Part shown: one piece after another, positions 1 through 5,423 of the stretch
Layout: the number at the start of each line of letters is the position of its first letter
Position numbering within the stretch: position 1 is the stretch's first letter
DNA from: a virus
DNA length: 21,360 nucleotides
Strand: one strand, 5' to 3'
IMG/VR virus record: IMGVR_UViG_3300030451_000695
Span: 1-21,360 of that record
The notes under the pieces: model-generated
What the model was told of the DNA's origin: nothing
What the model saw: only the letters and a program-made list of their open reading frames with translations
The model's database searches: none
Program-made: the position numbers and the translations under genes

Positions 1-207
1 GAACCCCGAGCCTATGAGACTAACGGCTTCTGGGCAGATGCGGACTGGCTCCTCTGCCGAGATGGAAAGTGGAGGGCAGTTGAACCCGACACATTCCCGT
101 TGGCTGATGGGGCTACCGCCCGAGTGGGACGACTCCGCGCCTATGGAAACGCCATCACGGCGCAAGTCGCGCAAGGGTTAATCGAAAGTTACATGGAGGT
201 GAGATAA
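1..207 (+). CDS. DNA (cytosine-5-)-methyltransferase, C-terminal fragment
   Basis: Frame 1 is open from the first base to TAA at 205-207, giving 68 residues with no start in the window, so this is the 3' end of a gene entering from the left. The fragment reads [19 protein letters not shown], then FPLADG, then [18 protein letters not shown]. The last part matches motif X of C5-methyltransferases (a GN-[IV]-containing helix that helps form the SAM pocket), and the preceding W-x-D-W...W-R-x-[VI]-E-P segment is common in phage Dcm-like enzymes. The family methylates carbon 5 of cytosine in duplex DNA; in phages this usually protects the genome from host restriction. The catalytic PC and ENV motifs lie outside the window and cannot be checked. 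Its stop overlaps the next start (TAATG), so it heads the small-gene operon that follows. Confidence 0.8.
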   Translation, partial: EPRAYETNGFWADADWLLCRDGKWRAVEPDTFPLADGATARVGRLRAYGNAITAQVAQGLIESYMEVR

Positions 208-467
208 TGGAAAAGTATTATGAAATTCAAAAAGGTATTCCGATTTCAAATAGACCAAACGCTAAGTATATACAGATAGCAAAACAAATGGAGGTGGATG
301 ATAGTATCCTTTTTAAATCACAAACGGAAGCAACGTCTTTGGTGAATGCAATCAGGTTAACATATGGAAAATGCATTAACGGCAAAGCCACGGTCAAATC
401 GTTTGCAAAGAGAATGCAAAAAGAAAACGGCAAACTTATTGGTTATAGAGTTTGGAGGATAGCATGA
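207..467 (+). CDS. Conserved-type phage hypothetical protein, 86 aa
   Basis: An 86-residue basic protein of unknown function. The start ATG shares a base with the methyltransferase stop (TAATG) and has a strong ribosome binding site (GGAGGTGA, 195-202). It begins [17 protein letters not shown], followed by 'QMEVDDSILF' and a lysine-rich C-terminus ending GYRVWRIA. The pattern KGIPI ... M-x-V-x-D-S ... RVWR resembles a family of small phage proteins that I remember only as unnamed DUFs. There is no membrane segment or signal peptide. Its coupling to the methyltransferase and to the DpdA-like block places it in an early accessory operon. No biochemical role can be claimed. Confidence 0.75.
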   Translation: MEKYYEIQKGIPISNRPNAKYIQIAKQMEVDDSILFKSQTEATSLVNAIRLTYGKCINGKATVKSFAKRMQKENGKLIGYRVWRIA

Positions 468-652
468 TAGATGACAGAGTATGTATGCACTACGTCGTGG
501 ATCGATTGGAAGATTTGATTAATGAATGTAACCCAAGTGAGGGAGCCGCCGCAGGTCTTGCAAGGGTTCATAAAAGTTTATGTGAATTTAAAAAAGAATG
601 CATCTATAATCTAGGTGTGAACACAAGGATTAAACACAAAGGAGAAGACTAA
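464..652 (+). CDS. Small hypothetical protein, 62 aa
   Basis: I chose ATG 464 rather than the in-frame TTG 452, because GGAGG at 454-458 sits five bases before the ATG and the ATG overlaps the previous stop (ATGA). The protein begins MIDDRVCMHYVVDRLEDLI and looks wholly helical: an acidic N-terminal helix, a Gly/Ala segment (EGAAAGLARVHKSL) and a basic tail. It has three cysteines in no recognisable metal-site spacing. The stop overlaps the next start (TAATG). The function is unknown. Continuous coupling on both sides is the main argument that it is a real gene. Confidence 0.6.
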   Translation: MIDDRVCMHYVVDRLEDLINECNPSEGAAAGLARVHKSLCEFKKECIYNLGVNTRIKHKGED

Positions 653-900
653 TGATCAAAGAATTTTGGAAGAAGCTAACTAGCAAGCGTCAAAGTAACA
701 AGGCACTTACTCGGAAGGAGCAAGTCTTGGCTGAACTCGATCGAGGCCCAGGAACCGCTCGGCAACTCGCAGACCGAATGGGTTTGAAGCTGTCGATTGT
801 GCGAAACAATTTATCTCAGCTGCACAAAAAAGGTTTGATTCGGGACACTAATATAGACGCAGGCGCAGAGGGCGTTTGGGAGGTAGTCAAAGACGCATGA
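652..900 (+). CDS. Winged-helix DNA-binding protein
   Basis: An 82-residue protein with a basic N-terminus (MIKEFWKKLTSKRQ) and a recognisable winged helix-turn-helix. Residues about 21-64 read 'RKEQVLAEL', then GTARQLADRMGLKLSIVRNN, then LSQLHKKGLI, the usual helix 2-turn-recognition helix-wing arrangement of small MarR/IclR-like domains. The C-terminal EGVWEVV would form the wing strand. It is probably a transcriptional regulator or a DNA-structure protein of the early operon; no ligand domain is present, so DNA or protein binding is all it can do. The start overlaps the preceding stop, and its own TGA overlaps the ATG of the DpdA-like gene. Confidence 0.75.
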   Translation: MIKEFWKKLTSKRQSNKALTRKEQVLAELDRGPGTARQLADRMGLKLSIVRNNLSQLHKKGLIRDTNIDAGAEGVWEVVKDA

Positions 901-1577
901 TACACTACCACGGCACACCGATCACGCCACGTTCAAAACTATTAGCGATGGCGGGTAAACATTTTTGTGTTTCGTTTGCCGACAAAAGAGATGGAGATTG
1001 GTGTTTGTTAAACGCTCAATCTGTAATGTGGGACAACGGTGCATTCACGGCATTCACTAAAGGCGCAGAACCAGACTGGGTCAAATACTATGAGTGGTTG
1101 GAAGCACGTTTGTCTCATCCGCATTGGGCAGTTGTGCCTGATGTAATTGATGGTGAGCCAGAAGATAATCTGGAACTGATCAAGCAATGGCCTCACAGAA
1201 AAGATTGCAGTGCAATTGTGTGGCACATGGCTGAACCAGTTGATCACCTATTAAAACTGCTTGACCTGGGCTTCGGGAAAATTTGTTTCGGGTCAAGTGG
1301 GAAGTATTGGCAAGTGGGATCTGCTCCTTGGGAGAGAAGAGCAGACGAGGCATTCAATGCCATATCCAAACGTGGATCAATTCCTTGGGTGCATATGCTT
1401 CGAGGGTTGGCTTTGTCTGGAGACAAGTGGCCTTTTGCCAGTGCCGATAGTGCCAATGTGGCACGACATCATAATGAATTAAACATCTGTCCCGAGCGGA
1501 TGGCAAGGAGGATCGACGCAATACAATGCCCAGTAGGATGGGAGCTGCGTCCAGAACAAACGGAGATGATTATATGA
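897..1577 (+). CDS. DpdA-like / TGT-superfamily transglycosylase (putative 7-deazaguanine insertion into DNA)
   Basis: The start is taken as ATG 897, which overlaps the upstream TGA (ATGA). The in-frame TTG 876 lies inside the previous gene. The product is 226 aa. Landmarks of the tRNA-guanine transglycosylase fold appear in order: WDNGAF (Asp46), comparable to the TGT general-base motif D-S-G-G-[FY]; VVPDVIDG (Asp82), comparable to the substrate-recognition Asp region; ICFGSSG (about 129-135), comparable to the glycine-rich loop; HMLRGLAL (166-173); and FASADSANVAR (Asp184), where DpdA and TGT enzymes place the nucleophilic Asp. Known DpdA enzymes exchange guanine in DNA for preQ0 or related 7-deazaguanines, protecting phage DNA from restriction. 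This protein is far shorter than TGT (about 380 aa) and has no CxC-x2-C zinc site. Its partner, the transporter coupled at 1574, supports the assignment. DNA as the substrate is inferred. Confidence 0.62.
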   Translation: MIHYHGTPITPRSKLLAMAGKHFCVSFADKRDGDWCLLNAQSVMWDNGAFTAFTKGAEPDWVKYYEWLEARLSHPHWAVVPDVIDGEPEDNLELIKQWPHRKDCSAIVWHMAEPVDHLLKLLDLGFGKICFGSSGKYWQVGSAPWERRADEAFNAISKRGSIPWVHMLRGLALSGDKWPFASADSANVARHHNELNICPERMARRIDAIQCPVGWELRPEQTEMII

Positions 1578-2092
1578 AAAAGTATTTAGCATTCGCAGGA
1601 TTTGTTGCCACAGTTCCGGCAGCAAACTGGATGATTTCAAATGTTGGCACGGTCTGTATTCCAGACGGACCATGTCTTATACCTTTGGGCTTCGGGATCA
1701 CCGCACCCTCTGGTGTGTTAATGGTAGGAGCCGCACTGGTTCTAAGAGACTTGGTTCACGAATGGATGGGCGCGAAGTATGCTCTTGCCGCTGTCGTGAT
1801 TGGTGCAATCCTTTCTTACTTCTTGGCAGATCCATACATAGCACTGGCAAGTTTTATTGCGTTCTCAATATCGGAACTCTCTGACTTCTTTGTGTACGCC
1901 AAGTTAAGACAGAAGAATAAACCGTTAGCTATCCTAGCTTCTGGCGGTGTGGGTTCCGTTGTAGATAGCGTAGCATTCTTAGCCATAGCCTTTGGATCAT
2001 TAGCCTTTATAGAAGGACAGATCATAGGTAAACTTTTAATCAGTGCGTTAGCCGCTGCGGGATTGTATGTTTGGAGAAAGCGCAATGTTTAA
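1574..2092 (+). CDS. VUT-family (YhhQ-like) queuosine-precursor transporter
   Basis: The start is ATG 1574, which overlaps the DpdA-like stop (ATGA) and follows GGAG at 1562-1565; upstream in-frame ATGs lie inside the previous gene. The 172-aa protein is very hydrophobic, with about five or six membrane segments and a basic tail (VWRKRNV). Family landmarks include GAALVLRDLVHEWMGAKYA, FIAFSISELSDFFVYAKLR, and GGVGSVVDSVAFLAIAFG, matching the Vut_1/YhhQ family. In bacteria YhhQ carries preQ0/preQ1 across the inner membrane. In a phage next to a DpdA-like enzyme, the natural reading is that it supplies a deazaguanine base for DNA modification. No ATPase or ECF partner is encoded nearby, which fits the YhhQ type rather than ECF-dependent QueT. 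The family call is strong; the substrate is inferred. Confidence 0.85.
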   Translation: MKKYLAFAGFVATVPAANWMISNVGTVCIPDGPCLIPLGFGITAPSGVLMVGAALVLRDLVHEWMGAKYALAAVVIGAILSYFLADPYIALASFIAFSISELSDFFVYAKLRQKNKPLAILASGGVGSVVDSVAFLAIAFGSLAFIEGQIIGKLLISALAAAGLYVWRKRNV

Positions 2093-2333
2093 ACTTTTTT
2101 ACACGTTACTTATTATTGAGTACGTGGTTGAAGACCAAGACGTAGCTACGTCTGTTATCTTCCCGAGTGAAGAAGCTTGTTACGATGCTATGGGCGACGG
2201 TGTCATGGATAATCTCTATGACATCCTCGCTGATACCTACGGCAAGGAGATCATGATGTACTGCAAACGCACACCGTTTATGTCAGGTGTAAAGAAACCT
2301 GATGTCAAACCGAGGTTGCGTCCAGATGGGTGA
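2085..2333 (+). CDS. Small hypothetical protein with hydrophobic N-terminus
   Basis: I chose ATG 2085, which overlaps the transporter's stop and follows GGAG at 2073-2076, over the in-frame ATG 2067. The 82-residue product starts MFKLFYTLLIIEYVV, a short hydrophobic stretch that could be a strand, a signal-like segment or a membrane anchor. It is followed by an acidic body (FPSEEACYDAMGDG) with two cysteines (EEAC and MYC) and a basic, proline-containing tail. The pattern of a strand, then 'SEEAC', then a later C-x-R, is common in small secreted or membrane-associated phage proteins of unknown function. Position suggests co-expression with the modification genes. Confidence 0.6.
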   Translation: MFKLFYTLLIIEYVVEDQDVATSVIFPSEEACYDAMGDGVMDNLYDILADTYGKEIMMYCKRTPFMSGVKKPDVKPRLRPDG

Positions 2334-2514
2334 TGAATCATTAAGCCCCGCACAAAAATTTGAGTATCGGTTTCTGAAACAGCAAGTTGATAGACTTTCA
2401 AACGAACTGGGGCGCACGGATAGTCATCCGAATGTGCAACAGGATCTGTGGAGGGCGCAGCAAGAACTCAAAAATTTTGTCAAAAATCTGAGAAAGGTAG
2501 GAGTTAAAATATGA
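2326..2514 (+). CDS. Small coiled-coil hypothetical protein, 62 aa
   Basis: ATG 2326 is preferred because it overlaps the upstream stop by eight bases and the start at 2302 would overlap by 32; neither has a perfect ribosome binding site, so the start is uncertain. The sequence is almost all charged helix: KFEYRFLKQQVDRLSNELGR, then 'QQDLWRAQQELKNFVKNLRK', with heptad-like hydrophobics, so a short coiled coil is likely. The function is unknown. Its TGA overlaps the ATG of the next gene (ATGA), so it belongs to the same operon. Confidence 0.55.
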   Translation: MGDESLSPAQKFEYRFLKQQVDRLSNELGRTDSHPNVQQDLWRAQQELKNFVKNLRKVGVKI

Positions 2515-2840
2515 ACTATGTAAAAGGCAAGGTGTACGACACCGATGAGGATCGCATTCGGTATGAAGATGCGTATCGAAAAGCGTGGATAGCACAATGT
2601 AAGGTGGACGCAGCGGTCAATCCAAGAGTGATGTTGAAGCTACCAGAAGAACGGAAGAAACAAATCCAACCAGAGAGTCGTCCGCTCAATGCATTGGGGC
2701 GCACGGTTAATAATCTTTTGAAGCATAAGATGGGTGTGCCCGAGATATCGGACTCACTTGAGATTGCTCAATCGGAAATAGAAAACATGATAAGAAAGTA
2801 CGGGCTACCGAGGGATGAAAAACCTAGACTTAATAAGTGA
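2511..2840 (+). CDS. Hypothetical protein with C-terminal HTH-like segment
   Basis: 109 aa, with ATG 2511 overlapping the previous stop and a clear ribosome binding site (TAGGAG) eight bases upstream. The N-terminal half is charged and helical (DTDEDRIRYEDAYRKAWIAQ). The C-terminal part, about residues 62-101, reads NALGRTVNNLLKHKMGVPEI, then SDSLEIAQSEIENMIRKYGL with PR following, which resembles a homeodomain-like HTH in which 'I-x-x-x-L-x-[IV]' precedes a recognition helix ending in YGLPR. It is probably a DNA-binding accessory factor. No family name can be given. A small gene (2815) starts within its 3' end. Confidence 0.65.
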   Translation: MNYVKGKVYDTDEDRIRYEDAYRKAWIAQCKVDAAVNPRVMLKLPEERKKQIQPESRPLNALGRTVNNLLKHKMGVPEISDSLEIAQSEIENMIRKYGLPRDEKPRLNK

Positions 2841-2982
2841 CTTAATCAAAGGACTACAGAAACAGATCGACGACATTGAATGGGAAGATCACACAGATCC
2901 CAGGATCGAGGGTCTAGTTCAACAACTCAATCATTACAAAGACAAACAAAAGAAAGGAGAAATTTATGAGCCACGTTTTTAA
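2815..2982 (+). CDS. Small ORF, 55 aa, bridging two genes
   Basis: Translation from ATG 2815 gives 55 codons to TAA 2980-2982: MKNLDLISDLIKGLQKQIDD, then IEWEDHTDPRIEGLVQQLNH, then a basic tail. A GAGGG lies just upstream (2809-2813), though closer to the ATG than ideal. It fills the otherwise empty 125 bases between the flanking genes, overlapping 26 bases of one and 17 of the other, which is how this genome is packed. The peptide is amphipathic and coiled-coil-like. It could be a spurious reading frame, but the lack of any other explanation for the gap favours a gene. Confidence 0.5.
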   Translation: MKNLDLISDLIKGLQKQIDDIEWEDHTDPRIEGLVQQLNHYKDKQKKGEIYEPRF

Positions 2983-3418
2983 TATCGACAACACGCGCAG
3001 ACAACAGATCATGGTGGAATACATTACCGAGACAGGCAGTGGGTTCGCAGTCACGCCGGATGGAGAGCAGGTGTTCATGAATAAAAGGTTGGTTGACGCA
3101 ATGGATGTGCAACCTGGAGACATTTATGATGCGTTCTTACTACCGAATTACCCAGACAAACGGGACGCAATCCCGTGGAGAGCCATGCGTGTGGAACCAG
3201 TGGAAGTTGACTTGGACCTGACGCACGTTAAGTCGGATGCGCTGACCAATCGGATTGTAAAATGGATGCAGGGTTCCGATCCTGACATAGCATTCACTGC
3301 CTCCGAGGTGGCGCAAGAGTTGGAAGAAGAGTATGACGACGTTTTGGCAACGCTTGAGTCCAACAAACAATTATTTTTTAAAACGGATGCATACATATTG
3401 CTTTCCACCGACAACTAA
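2966..3418 (+). CDS. Cold-shock-like (OB-fold) plus winged-helix protein
   Basis: 150 aa, with a good ribosome binding site (AAAGGAG, 2953-2959) before ATG 2966. The N-terminal domain (about 12-72) contains TETGSGFAVTPDGEQVFMNK, then 'VQPGDIYDAFLLPNYPDK' and 'IPWRAMRV'. This follows the cold-shock order of G-F-x-F near strand 2, D/E-x-V-F-x-x before a loop, GD-x-[VY] and a closing strand. The C-terminal part (about 90-147) reads LTNRIVKWMQGSDPDIAFTA, then SEVAQELEEEYDDVLATLES, a winged-helix pattern. It therefore probably binds single-stranded nucleic acid with one domain and duplex DNA or a partner with the other. Both domain calls come from pattern only. It is followed by a short gap holding a possible promoter for the RHH gene. 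Confidence 0.65.
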   Translation: MSHVFNIDNTRRQQIMVEYITETGSGFAVTPDGEQVFMNKRLVDAMDVQPGDIYDAFLLPNYPDKRDAIPWRAMRVEPVEVDLDLTHVKSDALTNRIVKWMQGSDPDIAFTASEVAQELEEEYDDVLATLESNKQLFFKTDAYILLSTDN

Positions 3419-3426
3419 TATATAAC
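3398..3426 (+). promoter_or_regulatory. Possible sigma70 promoter for the RHH gene
   Basis: TTGCTT (3398-3403) and TATAAC (3421-3426) are separated by 17 bases. The -10 is five of six to consensus, the -35 only three of six. It lies across the end of the upstream gene and would start transcription about 20 bases before the ribbon-helix-helix ORF. Weak evidence; transcription could equally come from the upstream operon. Confidence 0.3.
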
Positions 3427-3452
3427 GAGACTACAAGTAAAAGGAGACTATC

Positions 3453-3620
3453 ATGGCGAAGAAAAAAGAAGAGCCAAAGTTCCGCAACGTGGCCTTGTTA
3501 CCAGAGGATCATGATCGTTTGCGGGAGTTAGCTGATGCGGATCAGCGGACAATGACACGACAGTTGTCGGTCATCATTAGAAAAGAGTATGCAAATCAGA
3601 AGGAACCTGTTACAGTTTAG
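3453..3620 (+). CDS. Ribbon-helix-helix (Arc/CopG-like) DNA-binding protein, 55 aa
   Basis: ATG 3453 follows AAAGGAG (3439-3445). The 55-codon product ends at TAG 3618-3620. After a lysine-rich start (MAKKKEEP) comes KFRNVALLPEDHDRLRELAD followed by ADQRTMTRQLSVIIRKEY. The short beta strand (FRNVALL), a first helix and a second helix beginning near 'TMTRQLS' are the Arc/CopG ribbon-helix-helix layout. Such proteins dimerise and bind palindromic operators as repressors. It closes the left-hand plus-strand block and precedes a terminator. Its operator could include the divergent promoter region near 5360, but nothing in the sequence proves that. Confidence 0.7.
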   Translation: MAKKKEEPKFRNVALLPEDHDRLRELADADQRTMTRQLSVIIRKEYANQKEPVTV

Positions 3621-3640
3621 GTACAACTACTGCTCGATGG

Positions 3641-3658
3641 AGACCATGCCTGTGGTCT
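3641..3658 (+). other. Small hairpin upstream of terminator
   Basis: AGACCA (3641-3646) and TGGTCT (3653-3658) form a six-base perfect stem with a six-base loop, without a following T run. It sits 13 bases before the terminator hairpin. It may stabilise the 3' end of the transcript or be a protein-binding inverted repeat. Confidence 0.35.
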
Positions 3659-3670
3659 TCGCCTCAAACT

Positions 3671-3704
3671 AGGGGACGTTGCTCCATACGTCCCCTTACT
3701 TTTT
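3671..3704 (+). terminator. Rho-independent terminator of left plus-strand block
   Basis: AGGGGACG (3671-3678) pairs perfectly with CGTCCCCT (3689-3696) over a ten-base loop, followed by TTACTTTTT. It lies 50 bases after the RHH gene and terminates plus-strand transcription before the convergent minus-strand helicase unit. The T-rich side also contains the stop codon of the minus-strand gene at 3696. In the minus direction there is no T run, so its effect there is doubtful. Confidence 0.75.
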
Positions 3705-3911
3705 CTTAGGCCATTCCCCTTTTTTATATCCACGCACTTCGGCTATGCCTGCGGAGCCTCTGGGTTTGAGATTGGAACAGAATGCTTTGGCTACATCGTA
3801 GCTCAGTCCTGTCATTTCAGATAATTCTTTAGCTGCTGTCTCTCGGGAAGCGTATCCAGTTGCACGTTCTTCCATAAGTTTGGTTATCTTTTTGGGGTCA
3901 ACGTCAGCCAT
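3696..3911 (-). CDS. Small hypothetical protein downstream of SNF2-like helicase
   Basis: 71 aa, ATG at 3909-3911, overlapping the helicase's last 28 bases in another frame. The sequence (MADVDPKKITKLMEERATGY, then ASRETAAKELSEMTGLSYDV, then a basic GYKKGEWPKKK tail) looks like two or three helices followed by a lysine-rich end. 'AAKELSEMTGLSYDVAKAF' resembles a helix-turn-helix, so DNA binding is possible. There is no strong ribosome binding site directly upstream (TAGGAG is about 13 bases away), so translation may be coupled to the helicase. It may be an accessory subunit of that helicase; no homolog is recognised. Confidence 0.65.
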   Translation of the reverse strand: MADVDPKKITKLMEERATGYASRETAAKELSEMTGLSYDVAKAFCSNLKPRGSAGIAEVRGYKKGEWPKKK

Positions 3912-5347
3912 TCTCTTGCTTCTTCTCCTAATACTCTGGCTCCGATGTCGATCTTGTTGCGAAGAGCTTCAACAATCTTCTCGTCAATCGTACCTTCGGA
4001 TATCAGATCTATGTATGTCACATTATTCTTTTGACCAATGCGGTGTGCTCGATCCTCGGATTGGATCCGTGTCTCCAGGTTAAAGTCATTGGCATAATAT
4101 ACCACGAGGTTTGCCTCAGTCAAAGTCAATCCGTATCCGGCGGTGGCAGGATTGCCTACAAAGAACCGTAGCTTGGATCCGTTCTGAAAGTCTTGGACAA
4201 TCTGGTTGCGTTCATTGTCTGTTGTGTCACCGTAGTATGCCGCAGCTGAACCTTCTCCGTATTCTTTGTTCAACATCTCCGTGATCTTGATGATGTCGTA
4301 ACGGAATCGTGACCAGATGATTGCTTTGCCGTCGTGCTCGTCCATGATTTCTTTGAGTGCATCCATCCGGCGTGACGGAAAGTATTTCATTTCACCGTCG
4401 TCCGTCTTGATATGTCCAGACATAACCTGTTGGATGCGTAACATCTGGGTAATCACGGCAGGTGCAGACACTATCTCGCCGTCTTCGAACATCAGCATAG
4501 CTACCTGCTGTAGTTCCATGTACATCTTAATCTGTTCATCCGTCAGTGTGACGTACCTGGCGGTGTAGACTTTCTCGGGTAGATCCAGACAGTCCTTCTT
4601 TAATACACGGAAAGAAAACTGGTCGATCTTTTCTGTCAGTTCATCAAGGTTCTTGTAGCCGACGACCTGCTGAAACGAATGTGCACCCATAGTTCGCCGT
4701 TGCACAACGGCGTATCTGCCTTGGAATGTATAGAAAGATTCGTGGCCCAAGAGTCCCGGTCTGAGGAACTCGGTCTGCGAGTAGATATCCAGAGGACTTT
4801 TTGTAATCGGAGACCCTGTCAAGAGTCTTCTGTACTTGAACCCCGCTGCGATCTTCATTAAAGATTTACTGCGCTTGGCCTTATGGTTTTTAATGGTGGT
4901 GCTTTCATCGATTGCTATCAGGCCGTTGGCCCCAAGCGCACGAGCCATCCACTCCCCTGCTGTCTGACCTTTCTTTGTAGAGAAAGCCTCGATGTTCATG
5001 ACAAAGATTGTCAGCCCTGCAAAGTGATCCTTGACAGAACGCATTTCTTCCTGTTGTTTTTTATTAGGAGAGGAGACCCACCGAATCATACGGTATGGTA
5101 CATCATCAGACATATGCTCTGGGATTTCTTTGGTAACCCAGTTGCGATAGACACCCTTCGGTGCGAGAACCAAGGCGAAGTTTATCTGTCCATTGAGGAA
5201 CAACAAACCCAGGTTGTCGATCAGAACTTTGGACTTACCAGTTCCCATCTCCATGAATAGACCGAACTCTTGTCGGTGCCAACCTTTCTCCAACGCTTGG
5301 CGCTGATGCTCAAACGGTTTTATTTTAAAATTGTACTTGACAGTCAT
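3884..5347 (-). CDS. SNF2-like superfamily 2 DNA helicase/translocase
   Basis: 487 aa from ATG 5347; a GTG one codon upstream is also in frame, but GGAGG at 5354-5358 is correctly spaced for the ATG. SF2 motifs are in order: Q-motif-like region FEHQRQALEKGW (12-23), Walker A MGTGKS (Lys38), motif Ia VLAPKGVYRNW, Walker B IDES (Asp147-Glu148), motif III LLTGSPI, and C-terminal motifs including FFVGNPATAGYGLTL and QSEDRAHRIGQ (motif VI, arginine finger). The compact SNF2 core with RAHRIGQ is typical of phage helicases that translocate on duplex DNA and remodel replication or recombination intermediates. It is transcribed opposite to both neighbouring replication blocks from its own promoter, with one small gene behind it. 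It lacks nuclease or methylase domains, so a restriction role is unlikely. Confidence 0.92.
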   Translation of the reverse strand: MTVKYNFKIKPFEHQRQALEKGWHRQEFGLFMEMGTGKSKVLIDNLGLLFLNGQINFALVLAPKGVYRNWVTKEIPEHMSDDVPYRMIRWVSSPNKKQQEEMRSVKDHFAGLTIFVMNIEAFSTKKGQTAGEWMARALGANGLIAIDESTTIKNHKAKRSKSLMKIAAGFKYRRLLTGSPITKSPLDIYSQTEFLRPGLLGHESFYTFQGRYAVVQRRTMGAHSFQQVVGYKNLDELTEKIDQFSFRVLKKDCLDLPEKVYTARYVTLTDEQIKMYMELQQVAMLMFEDGEIVSAPAVITQMLRIQQVMSGHIKTDDGEMKYFPSRRMDALKEIMDEHDGKAIIWSRFRYDIIKITEMLNKEYGEGSAAAYYGDTTDNERNQIVQDFQNGSKLRFFVGNPATAGYGLTLTEANLVVYYANDFNLETRIQSEDRAHRIGQKNNVTYIDLISEGTIDEKIVEALRNKIDIGARVLGEEAREWLTLTPKR

Positions 5348-5366
5348 CACATACCTCCACTATAGT
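5337..5366 (+). promoter_or_regulatory. Sigma70-type promoter for the coiled-coil/SSB operon
   Basis: A perfect -35 TTGACA (5337-5342), an 18-base spacer and TATAGT (5361-5366, five of six). The upstream stretch TTTATTTTAAAATTGTA (5318-5334) is AT-rich like an UP element. The expected start is near 5373, about 50 bases before ATG 5424. The promoter overlaps the first codons and ribosome binding site of the divergent helicase gene. The -10 lies in the perfect palindrome ACTATAGT (5359-5366). Confidence 0.65.
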
Positions 5367-5368
5367 CC

Positions 5369-5397
5369 ACCTTACGGATGGCGAAATGGTTTGTCAA
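5369..5397 (-). promoter_or_regulatory. Sigma70-type promoter for the SNF2-like helicase
   Basis: On the minus strand, TTGACA (5397-5392) is followed after 17 bases by TAAGGT (5374-5369), three of six to the -10 consensus. The expected start, near 5362, is about 15 bases before the helicase ATG and just upstream of its GGAGG. The perfect -35 and spacing support it; the weak -10 suggests low basal activity or help from an activator. It partly overlaps the region an RNA polymerase on the opposing promoter would cover. Confidence 0.45.
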
Positions 5398-5423
5398 CCC
5401 AGTCCTGAAGAGGAGAAAAACTT

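Noticed and set aside
3671-3704. Bidirectional terminator also serving the minus-strand helicase unit
   Set aside because: The stem is symmetric, but on the minus strand it is followed by AGTTTGAGG, not a T run, so only plus-strand termination is supported.
4883-5260. Plus-strand ORF (125 aa) opposite the SNF2-like helicase
   Set aside because: The opposite strand encodes conserved helicase motifs I, Ia and II across this exact stretch.
3884-5347. SNF2-like protein as part of a restriction or defence system
   Set aside because: It has only the helicase core with no nuclease, methylase or target-recognition domain, and its sole partner is a 71-aa protein; a phage replication or recombination helicase is simpler.
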